NCBI RefSeq assembly: GCF_028858725.1 | Contig: NC_084772.1 | Location: forward strand, 21,987,548 to 22,051,547 | From: Colius striatus | Taxonomy: Eukaryota; Chordata; Aves; Coliiformes; Coliidae | Length of the DNA stretch: 64,000 nt | Reading direction: 5' to 3' | Shown here: positions 1 to 18,200 of the stretch, one piece after another | Position numbering within the stretch: the stretch's first letter is position 1 | Layout of the letters: each line of letters begins with the position of its first letter | Program-made: the position numbers and the translations under genes | The notes under the pieces: model-generated | Databases searched by the model: none | Seen by the model: only the letters and a program-made list of their open reading frames with translations | Told to the model about the DNA's origin: nothing

Positions 1-27
1 CTGCCCGCTCCCCCGCTGCCCCCGCAG

Positions 28-66
28 CCACGGCTGTACATAAAGGAAGTCTGCGATAGCTTTTAA
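28..66 (+). CDS. Probable terminal coding exon of an unidentified plus-strand gene (partial)
   Basis: A long pyrimidine tract ending in CCCCGCAG (positions 1-27) looks like a splice acceptor. It is followed by an open frame of 12 codons reading PRLYIKEVCDSF and a TAA stop at 64-66. A complete poly(A) signal follows 58 bases later, so this fits the last exon of a gene entering from the left. I do not recognise the C-terminal peptide and give no symbol. In mammals GLG1 lies beyond the 3' end of PSMD7 in convergent orientation, but the peptide does not look like the GLG1 tail as I know it. The exon call rests on acceptor, stop and poly(A) signal together; the reading phase is inferred. Confidence 0.4.
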   Translation, partial: PRLYIKEVCDSF

Positions 67-123
67 CTGGCAAGAGGGTGTGTTTGTACTGCACCCTCCT
101 GCCTCAGCGACGCCTTCTTGTGC

Positions 124-129
124 AATAAA
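124..129 (+). terminator. Poly(A) signal AATAAA of the left-edge plus-strand gene
   Basis: AATAAA is followed 28-41 bases later by a GU-rich stretch (157-170, GGTCGGTGTGTGG), the usual arrangement of a vertebrate cleavage and polyadenylation site. Cleavage would fall near 141-150, giving a 3' UTR of only about 80 bases after the TAA at 64-66. Confidence 0.65.
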
Positions 130-170
130 GGATAAGCAGCTGCCCAGGCGCGTCGCTGGTCGGTGTGTGG

Positions 171-930
171 CGGGGGGACGGGCCGTGCCGGGGCCTGGCT
201 GAAGGGCTCATAAACAAGAGGGGTTAATTCCACGCCCACGGCGGGTGGGAGGGTCGGGCTGGGTGCCCTGCTCCTGCCAGCCTTTGCACAACCCATAATC
301 ACACTCAGCTAAAAACATCTCCAGGCCGCTGTGGCGGGGCCGGCGCTGCCTCCCCGTGCTCCCTCCCATCAGGTGCGTGAGGCCCGTGGACAGAGGCTGG
401 GGGTGTTGAGTAAAAGCCCACCACAAGCAGAACTGATCAAAGCCCCTGTTCCTGGTGCCAGGGACGGCCTGTGCCCCGGGTGTTGCCGTGACTTGGCCTT
501 TTGGCAGCTGCTTTGTCTGGTTGGTCTTTTTGTGGCTTGGGCAGGAAGGATAGCAAAAAATCCCAACACAAACCTAACCCTGCCGAAAGCAGAGCTGAGG
601 AGAAGAGCCAGCAGGAGCAACAGGCTCTGTGCTAGTCCCTCTGGAGCTCAGCACCTCCTCCTCAGCTCAGACATGAGCCCATGGTAACAAGTGGGGGTCC
701 CACACCAGTGAAACTCGGTGTCAGCTACACCAGGGCCCTAGAAGGGAGGCTAACACAGGACAGGGGAAAACCCTCTGCTCTTGGCCTAAACGTCCCTGAA
801 GGTGCACTGGGGAAAGGAAGAGGGAAATGATTTCAGCTTGAACCTCAATCCAGCCACGCTGGGGTGAGCACAAAGAGCAGCAGGAGAGCAGAGGGGAGCA
901 GAGCATGGCCTCTTTGGACAAACCAGCACC
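171..930. other. Intergenic spacer between two convergent gene ends
   Basis: This stretch separates the poly(A) site of the left-edge gene from the 3' end of PSMD7. It is moderately GC-rich in the first half. I see no splice-bounded exon, RNA gene or recognisable repeat in it. Open frames here are short and have no family resemblance. Confidence 0.6.
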
Positions 931-953
931 AGAGGGATTTAGTTTACAAGATT

Positions 954-959
954 TTTAAT
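954..959 (-). terminator. PSMD7: Probable poly(A) signal ATTAAA of PSMD7
   Basis: On the minus strand ATTAAA lies 22 bases after the PSMD7 stop codon. It is the commonest variant of AATAAA, and no AATAAA was seen on the minus strand in the next few hundred bases. If it is used, the 3' UTR is unusually short at roughly 40-50 bases. A distal site further left cannot be excluded from sequence alone. Confidence 0.5.
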
Positions 960-981
960 TTACAAATAAAAAACCTACATT

Positions 982-8160
<7,179 letters not shown>

Positions 8161-8165
8161 CCTCT

Positions 8166-8180
8166 CCAGCAGAGGGAGAC
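8166..8180 (+). promoter_or_regulatory. Candidate CTCF core site
   Basis: CCAGCAGAGGGAGAC matches the CTCF core (CCASYAGRKGGC) at all but the last core position. It lies about 1 kb beyond the PSMD7 CpG island, at the border of the gene desert, where an insulator would be plausible. A single short match is weak evidence. Confidence 0.3.
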
Positions 8181-8199
8181 AACTGACCGTGAAATTCAA

Positions 8200-9180
8200 T
8201 TAAAGCCGGCATGCCTGTGGCTTGTTTTATCAATATACATATAAAACTCACTGTTCAAATTAACTAGTTCAATAAGTAATTTAGCCCATTGATTTTTGGG
8301 CATATCCTAAGTGCCATTACAAGCTACGGATATTTTAAATGCCATTACCTAATAGAAGGAATGTTTTAAGCACCTTTTATTGATTTTATTACTGCTTTAT
8401 TTTGCTGTCTTGGTTTAAAAATCATTTTAACCACTCTGTAATCAAGAAGAAATATATCGTTGGTGAAATACAGTCAATTTCCTAAAAACCTTTGACATCG
8501 TTAAATAAGGAATTACAGTTGTTAAATCATGTCAGGCAATAACCGAGGGACAGAGAAGATATAAAATTCGGAGCGCTGGGCCAGCATACCAGTGAGCTGC
8601 TTTGACCTTTGGCATTCAGACTCTGTATGTGACAATCACGCTTCAATTCTGCTCTTGGTTCTTACATCAGTCAGAAGAGATTTAAAATCTCAGCATGCCA
8701 GGAAGGTTGTGGAAGGATAAGGGAGTATGATCCAGAGACAATTAGGGGGCATTTTAATGACCTGCTGTGACTTTTTGTTAAAATTACTCTCTAACTTAGC
8801 ACACTTGAAGTTTCATTTGCTGGATTGTATTGCTAGTAGTTTAGAGTATTGATGTTGTACACAAAAGGAGTAAATTGAGTCTGCTCATAGGGATTTCAGT
8901 TACTTCCCTTCCCAGCTCTTTCGACTTGAGAAGATTATCAGTGTTATTGAGCTAATCAGCTGGTAGACGTGCACTGGGAATACAGGCAATATGTTGCTTA
9001 ATCAAAGAATTGAAAAATAAGTAATGAATGTTGGTGCTCAATAAAAAACAGCTAATGAGTTGATTGTATTGATGCTTGATGTAATTTAACTGCAGAGTGG
9101 CAAGCATCAATACTTATATATGATTTGGCTCATGGTTGCTGAGCCGAAGCTCAAAGTTTCGAGAGGTTTTGCAGCATGCG
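8200..9180. promoter_or_regulatory. AT-rich, motif-dense stretch; candidate conserved noncoding element
   Basis: AT-rich DNA of high complexity with TAAT-type homeodomain cores and repeated short phrases (GTGCCATTAC near 8310 and ATGCCATTAC near 8338). It also contains the hairpin at 9066-9113. It has none of the low-complexity runs seen elsewhere, which is what conserved enhancers in deserts next to developmental genes usually look like. This is inference from appearance; conservation cannot be measured here. Confidence 0.25.
9066..9113. repeat. Perfect 13-bp inverted repeat with a 22-base loop
   Basis: GTATTGATGCTTG (9066-9078) is exactly complementary to CAAGCATCAATAC (9101-9113), with the loop at 9079-9100. 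A second, smaller inverted repeat follows at once (GGCTCA ... TGAGCC, about 9127-9145). The stem is too short for a typical animal microRNA precursor unless it extends through mismatches. It could also be a paired protein-binding site. Confidence 0.8.
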
Positions 9181-12100
9181 AGCACCTGACCTGGAATGGG
9201 GAGGGAGAACTGGTGTTTTGTTCTTTAAATGGGACATGGGGTTCCATCATTAATTGTTGGGGTTTTATACTGTTTTAAAAACCAAACCAAACCCCCTCCA
9301 AACCCCACCCAACCAAGAAATCCCTCTCAACCCCCCAGACTTACACATAACTGTTTCCAGAGGTTGAAGAAGAATTCCTGGTTTGAAAAAAAGGAGTAAA
9401 TCATCATAAATAAGTTAAAAAATTAATTATTATAAATGTTAAACCAACCTCTGGTCTTCCTTTAATAATGACCTTGATGATGTGAAGGTGGGAGTCAGCA
9501 GCAAAGCAGTGGGCTGTGGTCTGGGAAGCAGACATCTGCCATGTTTGAGCTAGCTGTCCCCTTCATTAGTTAGGACTCAGTTAGGACTGAGCTTGAAAAG
9601 ACAGTTTGTTTGCACAAAGTGAACACTGTCTTGAATGGTGCCACTTGTAACTTCACCCTGAAATCACTTTTTGCCATTATTCTCTTCCTTTTGCTTTGTT
9701 AGGGGTTGTAAACTCTCCTCAAGTACAAGGTTATACTTACTGGTGGCACAGAAGATCTGCCACTGTCAGCTGCTGTGAAGCAGCAGGAAGAAAACTGTTG
9801 GCACCTGGAGTCTGAGTAGTTTCTACATCTTCTGTCCTGTTCTGACCTCTTTTCCAGCCCTGAGGATCACACTTCTGCTTAAGGAATGTTGGACTTTTCA
9901 ATGGGAATTAGTATTTGTCTTTAAACTGTGACTTAATTAGATGCTTCAGAAACCTGACTTTTATTTGTGTGAAATGTCTCATGTTGTGTTTGGGCCTAGA
10001 TCTGTACTGGACTGGTGACAGGTTCTCTGGGCAGCCATGAAGTGTGGCTTTATGATGGAGTCTCTGCCTGCCAGCTGTTTTGTAGCATAACTAATGCTGC
10101 CCTACAAAACCACAGTAACCAGCTGAGGCACACTTTTAGAGGCCTTATTTCTTGTGTTCTCTCCTTTCAAGTCTATCAGTCGTTGGAGGGGAGGGTGTTG
10201 GTCAGCAGCCTCTCCTTGGGAAGTGAGGTTTGATTATCCATATCACTGAGCTTCTCCCAGATAAGAGCTCTCTCCCTACCTAAAAGGCAGGCTGCATGAA
10301 GGAAGCAGATGGTGGGCTGTGGGCAGAGGAGGCTGTGGGTGTAGGGAGGAGAGTAAATCATTGGGAAGGCAGTAACACCTCAGTCCCCTTTGCCTTTTCC
10401 ATGTAGCCTTCCAGTGTCTGCTGTTGGTAAGTGACAACCTTGTGACTTTGCCTACAAAAAAATCCATGCAAGTGGGAAATACTGATGCCTGATACTTTAG
10501 ATTCTAATCATAAATGACACTTATTAACGTGCTCCTTTGGTTGTCTTGGGTTTTAAACAAAACCACTGTTTTTCCTGGATTGAGGCAGAGGGAACTGAAC
10601 AGATAGAGACAATGTCCACTGACATGTATTTTCATTGAGGTGCCTTCTGAAACACTTTTAAAATCCAGTCAAGTGAAGCTAGACTTTCTTTAGAGCTGTT
10701 GATAGTTTGTCACGTAGTACCTTTGTGCTACCAGTCTGAACAGGAAATACATTTATTTCCCTATAAATATGTTTAGCTTTGTCCAAATAACTGTAGTTTC
10801 CTGTTAAGATTTTCTTGGCCAGGGTGTGCCATGAACTGTTTTAGAAGGAATGATGCTGCCTGGAATCGAACAGGGATAATGCAAGCCATGGAAGCAAAGC
10901 AGAAAGCCACCACAACATTAATTCTGATTTGTTTTGGTTAAACTGTAATGTGGTGAAGTGCTGAGGCTGTATGCTCAGTGCATGATGCCGTAAAGAATGT
11001 CCTTATCCAAACAGCAGTTTGCTTCCGAGGACCTTCAAATAACCATTTCCCCCCCCCCCAAATGTCTGTGTAGAATACAATCTTTAAAGCAAACTTTTAA
11101 ATGTGTAATTCTCAGTTGGTCTGTTGCCTTTATTATATGATCTTTCAACATTTGTGTTGTCATTTATTTCTTTGTTTCCCTATAAGGTGCTGTTGCTCAA
11201 CACAAAGATGCATACCTAAGCAGAACTTGTGCCACTTGCCATGCTTTACCCATCTGGGAATATTGCCAATGATTCTGCCAATGGATGTAAAAACTTTTGT
11301 CCGTGTCTGTGGGTTAGCTGGAGACTCAAATGACCTTATCCTCGCTACCCAGTATCATAGAATCACACTGGAATTTCAACTGGCCATTTTTGGATGTGGA
11401 ATCATTGCTTTCTTTAGTTAAAAATGCTTTCTAGAAGTATTGTCAACATCTCATGTAAACTTACAGGAAAATCTTTCAGGTTTACATTGCACCCTCCTGA
11501 GTTTGTTGTTCTGTCCAGAGATTGCAGGGTATAAAAATACCAGGAAGATTTAAATTTTTTTAATCAAGTCACTGATTCTATTTTTTCTGTTTCAGTACAG
11601 AGTGGTTTGTGTATTTTATTCTGGTGCCCTTGCCACTAAAGGGTTATTTGAGAGTAGTGGAAACAAACAGTTAAAAAAAGAAAGCACAACAGGTTCTAGT
11701 CATACTCATTTTTCCACACCTTGAGGACTAGCAAATTCTTTAATATGAGATTTTATTTGTACAAAGCAAAACTTCAAAACCACTCAAAAGCTTTCTTATT
11801 AACTGCTGTCAGTCCTGTGATTTACAAGGGCAATAAAGATCTAGAGGGGGCACATTTATCATGGAGTTCAGCACACCAGGAGCCATTTTCTCAAGCGGTA
11901 AAGCCAAGTGATAAAATGAGTTCTTTTGTTCTATAACCAAGACACATTCCCCGTTTTTAAAAATGTGTGTGCTGGACTTCTTGGCTTGTAGTTTGGCTGT
12001 GTTCCTGTAATACATTTATAAATAATGAAAAATGGCTATCATGCAGATGGTGATGATGCATCTGGAAAAAACAGACTGTCTGAAAGAGAAACTTAGTTTC

Positions 12101-12194
12101 AGCTGAGGTTTATTCACTAACTTTTCTCCAGTCCTAATTCTGCTATGATTTTTTTCATACAACTTTTTGAACTAGAAGTTGTGTGAGTGGCTTT
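9181..12194. other. Gene-desert DNA, no gene found
   Basis: AT-rich to neutral sequence. A C/A-rich tract lies at about 9281-9345 and a run of 11 C at 11049-11059. I see no exon, RNA gene or recognisable transposon. A short ATCATAGAATCA at about 11354 recalls a CR1 end but has no CR1 body beside it. Confidence 0.5.
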
Positions 12195-12246
12195 ATTTTG
12201 TTTGTTTGTTTGTGTGTGTGTGGTTTTGTTGTTTTTTTTTTTTTTT
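12195..12246. repeat. T/G-rich microsatellite and poly(T) tract
   Basis: (TTTG)n passes into (TG)n and then a GTTTTGTTG linker, ending in 15 T at 12232-12246. Simple-sequence repeat. Confidence 0.9.
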
Positions 12247-15200
12247 CAAATGATCATATACTGCTCTGCAAAGGTGAAAAAATTCTGGTTGGGAAGTACT
12301 AGAAAGACACCACTTAATACAAAGAGCCATGTTCCTACGCCATAGTGCCATTTTGCAAGCTTCAGTTCATTCATCCATTTATAAACTTGTGTTTGAGTGA
12401 CTTTTTGAATGTTAGCAGATAGCAGAATTGGGCTTCTTGCCTAGACCAAAATATTGAGGGCTCATGCAGGCTCCTCATTAACAGATGTAGCTGTGATGGA
12501 GAAACCGATTGTGGGAGTAAATATCTTTGTGAGCAAGGGGCTCAGGATCTGACTAAATTGAGTATTTTAAAAAGCGACTCCTGTTTTTTCCATATAAAAA
12601 TGCTGTCCCCCTGCAGCCTCTCCCTGGGAAAGAAACCCATTGCTGCTGGCACCAGTTGCCTGCTGCAAGTTCTGGGAAGTCGTGTTATGCTGAGCTGGCC
12701 AGTGTGTTGCACAGGCACCTTTAAAATAGAAGTAGGAGAACAGATTTACAGAAAGTGCTTTCCATTGGAGTTTGGAATAGAATAATCTTTTAATTGTAAA
12801 TGTAAAACTATGGGAAGTTGGGCTGCTGTGAAAACGTGTGGAAGAGTGAGGCTGAAAAAGGTCAGAGGCATTCAAACCTCGTTCATGTTGAAGTCAGCCC
12901 CATGCTATGGTGGCCATGTAACTGCAGCAGTGCTGTGCAGTACCTGTTATGCAAACTGTGATGGATGGCTTAGAAGGCATTTTGGACAATAGCTGTTTCT
13001 TTGGGTTTATTCTTGGTTCCTTTTATAGAGAGACCTTTTAGAAAAGCCATCCTGTAAGCAGATGGCACTTGTAGCAAAGTTATTGCATAGCTCTGGAATG
13101 GGGTGCTTTATGAACCAAAACACTGAAGAAAAGGACCAAAGGTATAGCTGGTCTGCTGCACCTGGACTGTGCTCCAGCAGCAGGTTTGTGGAGAAGTGTT
13201 AGAACAGGACAGACATACAGTGGTATCGTCAGAATAAGAAATGTGGAACAGTATGGGTCTTGCCAAACTTTTTAATTGATCTCAGGTAAACACTCTTCAA
13301 CTGTACAAGGTAGGTGTGTGACAAACAGTTTTTAATTCACTGTATTTTACATTAACAGTATGAGTCCTACTTCCAAACTATTTATCACCCTAGTTCTTAT
13401 GCCTGTGAAAGCATATTACTGAGAAATGTTTCTTGTCGTCTGACTCACGGTAGTTAGCTGTTTCCTTCTGGGTAAGTTACTACAACAGCCAAAGACCTCA
13501 CCATACCTGCTGCACCAGCTTAGGGGAAGGGGATGCTTCGGTTGACCTCTCGTGGCAGTCACCTAGAGCACAGGCATTCTGCAGATCTTCACTGCAACTT
13601 CATGTTTGCACCTGAAACTTAGCAAAAAAAGATGTAGTCTAGCAAGCCCACTGTTTTCTGTAGCTGTGTGTGTTAGTTTTGATATTTATATTGCACAAAC
13701 TTTATAGTCTCTGATATTTAAGGTCAGAATTTTTCTGTTGTGTTTTTGTTGTGTTGTTTTGGTTTGGTTTTTTTAACCTGAGAGCCTCTTACGAGTGTCT
13801 TGAAAGATCCCAAACCTTTGAGGAGGGGGAAAAAAAACCCCAACTTTATTTTATGAAGGAGTTTTGGGGTCAGTTTTTCTAAAATGAATGCTTTTATGTT
13901 GGATAGTTTAAAGACCATCTGTTAAGTGAAACCAACCGTAAGTGAAGTTGCAGTTATGTTTCCTATTAGTCTTGTATCTTTCCTATTAGTCATGTATGAA
14001 AGAATACAGAGACACCCAACAGAACTGAAAACAAAAATTGACAAAGCAGATGTTGAAACTGTTGGCTTGTTGCTTTTCTTTCACAGGAGCAAACAATTAT
14101 TAATAGCCCACAAAAATACTATAAGACTAGTTTTGTAAACTGTTACCTAGAATCACAGCTAGAGATGTATTTCTGATTGTTGTATATTGCAGTTGAAAAT
14201 TGGAGTATTTCACTAGGAGATACTGAAGAAGGTTTTAAAAAATAGATCATGAATGTTATGTCTGGAAGCATACAATGAAAGATAAAATACAAAATCTTAA
14301 ATAGTTATGCACTTCTGGTCTCTCAGGGCTCATTTATTATGTTGTCATGGTGAGCAAGGAATAAAAAAATAAAATAAAAAGGCTGTTGCTTGGGTAGTTG
14401 TGACTTATTGGTAGTTATCTTTTACAAGAGTTCCATGCTGACTTAAGTAAAGATCTCTGAGAAAAAAAGCCAAACTTTATTTTTCAAATAAATTCAGCTA
14501 AGAGCTCACAGCCTTCCGTGACACCACACTGAATTATTATTAGTGTACACTGCTGTGAGAATAACAGTCACTGCTGTTTAACAACAATGGCTTTCCGTGG
14601 AATTTCAGAAAGTCAGTAGGAAAATGAAAGGCAGAATTGAGTGCTGAAGCAGAATTAAACAAGTCCATCTTGAAGCCGGGATACTTTCATAATTTCTTCT
14701 GTAAGGAAGAAGGAAGAACTAACACGTTACTGTAGACGTAGGTCTGTATGATTCAGTTGAAAAATTCTTCATGGCTTATGTATGTTAGGCAGGATGTCCT
14801 CTCTTCCCGAATAAAATCTCCTTATTTCTTTTACACTTTCTCTGTTTTTCCATTCTCCAGTGGCAGTCACACCTCAGGAACACTTGTAATTTGGTCTATG
14901 GAAAGCTTGAAGAGGTTCATTGTTTTGCTTGCTGCTATTGCGATAAGTCCAGTTTAAGGCCCATCTGCCAAGGCACTTGGACAGCTGATCTCAGTGGAAG
15001 CCTTCACTACAAGGAAAATCTTAGGGAAGCCAAGCCATCCCTAAGGTGCCATCAGCCTCCATGGTCCAGCTGATGTGGTCATCTCCAAGCACCTTGTCTG
15101 CCATAAGACAGGACTTGTGGAGAAGTTGAAGCCCTGTCCTAGTTCAACAGCACAAGTGGTCTCTCACACCCCAGTCTGTGCTGGTTGCAGGGAGCAACTC

Positions 15201-18200
15201 TGTTTGCTTGTCCCCAAGGCCCTTGAATGCAAATGTTTAAAGAGGAAAGGAATGTAACCCGCCTGGATTTCTCTGAATTCTTGTGATACCTAGGCCAGAG
15301 AGACATGAATGATTCAGCAAAGTAGCCTTGAAGAGGCTATGACATGGCAAGGTCGATGTAGCTGATGCTTCTCTTTTGTTCTGCTGCTGCTTCATGGTAT
15401 GGTTTAGATAAAATCACTTTTTCATTGTGTTAGAGCTGTCTCATTTAGAAAATGCAAAGGTAGTTACACAGGCGTTGAGTGTTTAAAGTCTTGTAGTGGA
15501 CATGTTTTAGAAATATTAGCAGTAGTGGTGTAGTTTATTCTTGTTTTAAGTGTGTTGAAATTATGCCAGTGGCCTGAGGAAGCACAAATTTGCTCTAAAT
15601 GCTCTCCTTTTGTGGGAACAGTGGTCTCTGTGAAAAATGCTGGGGCTGAGACAAATTCAGGTTTATGCTTTGCCACTGACAGGGGTAGTCCCTCTTTTTA
15701 CACACACACCGGTGTTTTTAACAGGATACTTTACCACCTCTGCTGGTCCCAATACCCTATTTGTCATAACTTGAACTATCATAACAGGCACTTAAAATGT
15801 ATTTCTGTCAAGGTTTTATTATTAGGCAGTTCCAAATCCTGTGCAGCCTAGGTCTGCATTTTAGAGCCCAAATCTACTGTTCTCAATGCTGTGCTGTGTT
15901 AATTATGTTGTAACAAAACATCTAGAATAGGGATGTCACGTTCATTTTCTGTACCTTCTCTAGAAAGATGATATTCTCCTGTAGCTGCAAGCAGGCTGGT
16001 GTTTAGGTACTGCAGAGAGGCTCTGCGACCCACAGCAGGTACATGTCTGGCACCTGCTCTCACTCCCTGGCCAGTCTGCTGTTGTCTGCTGACATCTGCC
16101 CCTGGATACTCACTCCAGTATTCCCTCATCTGCATGTCAGCTACACCTCAGCCCAAATTTGAACATGTATGCCCGACTTGACCAGTGGGGGGGACCAACC
16201 TCATCCAGGTTTTGGGAGGGAGATCCTTCTCCCTTTCACTTGCTCATCCCTTTCTTTTCTGTGCCGTTACTGTTTCAGGAAAGCTTGCCTCTCACCATAG
16301 ACATCACTGGCTTGGTTTGGTTGAACAGGTTATTGAACTGCACATGTGTTATTGTTGGCAATGTGCCTCTACCCTTCTGTAGGTCACAAATACTCCCATT
16401 CCCTGGAACAGCAGCTATTCATAGTGGATGCAAACAATACATTTTTTTCAGATATTTAAGAACCTTTGTGCTGTCTTATCTGGTCAGGCTGCAAATAACT
16501 GTGTGGTCTGATATGCTTTGCAATGTTTCTCATGTGTAGATTAAACATCAATATACATATATAGATATATTAGTAAGCCAGTAAGTTCACGTAAATAAAA
16601 ATTGTCCCTTTCACTTCAGTCCAGCCAAATACTGGTTGAAACCATTGCTGCATAATAATGAAGAAAGTGAGGAAAACATACTGTTATATTTTTGAAGCCT
16701 TAATTGTCATGATAACATTTATTAAAAGTCATCTTGTTTGTACAGATACACCAAGAAAAATCAAAACATGGCATCTAAAGAATCTCTTTATGCTTAATGT
16801 TTTTGGCATTACCCTGCTGTTGTTAATGCTGCTGAGTGGGTGTTGGGAACAATTAGGTTGTTGAGATAAGCGGAGAGTGGGGTTTCGGTATATATGTATC
16901 AGTACTGGAGAGTGGAAGACTGAGCGTTCTGAGAGAGTCTCTGGAATCAGAGAGCTGGCAGAGTTATCTACATTTAGTGAGGGAAAACATTGTACAAGGT
17001 GACACAGAATCAGAGTGGGGAACTCCTACGCTGTCAGCATACCTGGTAAGCTGGTTGTGTTTGGGGTGTTGTGGGGTTTTAGTTTTGTTTTTAAATGGAA
17101 AACGTTCTTCACTGGTGTTGCATGGTGGAGACAATCACCCAAAAGCTGCTTTCATGTTACAGCATTATATGCTATGTTTGTTTGATGTAAAAATACGACA
17201 GGTTTTACTAAAGATTACTTTCTCAGCTTATGGAAAAACATCGTTCTAGCTCGTCCGTTTTCAGATTCTGGTGACAGTCTTTTTAATTTCCCTTTGCTCG
17301 TATTGGATTCTGGAAAAGGTTAATTAGTTATTCACTGAGCTTGGCAGAAGAAGAATTTTTTTAGAATATAATGTTAAGAAATGTTCTACTGGGGTATGAA
17401 GGTAACACCACGAGGGGGTACTATAATTTTATCAAATTTGCCTTGGTAAGTTGTTCTATTAAGGTACAGTGATTACAGCCCGCAGAGTTAATTTTAATAT
17501 GCTAATACACCACAGCAAGTTGGGAACTTAAATAAAATGATACAATTAATTTAAATTTATTGAAGGTAGAGAAGCTTAGGAAGGTCACCTGTATGTTATA
17601 TTGAGATTGCATACAGGATTACCAGATTTAAAGTCCGTTTTCTTAGCAGCAAGCTTTAGAAGATTGCTGTGTGTACTTTGTTGACCTTTGCATGAGGAAG
17701 TTAGTATAGTTCTGTGAAAACTTCCTCCTGTGAAAAGTTTGTTTTCGTGTTAGAAAAATAACCCTTTACTCTCTGCATACAGGAAGCTGATGTTAGAGGT
17801 GTATGAGTTTTAACGGTTTTAATACTTGTATGAAGGTGGAATTTTATTAGCATTTAAAATTTGTAATGGAAAAATGCATTCTCTGCTATTCTTTTAGAGA
17901 AGTAATTACTTGTGGTTAAACTTTTTCATAAAATACATTCATAGGATCTGTCTGGCACATGGCTGCAGGAATTGTGTTGCTTGGTTTTAGGAAGAAGCAA
18001 ATGATACTCTTATTTTTGAAGCAAAGAATATCATCACTGTACAGTACCTGGGCCTTTGAACTTTTATGTCACTGTTGTGTTCAGATAATAGCTTCCTGAG
18101 CTCTAGGAGAATAGGGTAGAAATGAATTTACCAGAAACAGGCTTTTTAAAATCCTTGCTGTTATAGTTGGACAGGGAAACTAGAAGTTTCAAAACCATGG

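Noticed and set aside
11353-11370. ATCATAGAATCACACTGG, resembling a CR1 3' terminus
   Set aside because: Only about 13 bases fit; the flanks show no CR1 body.
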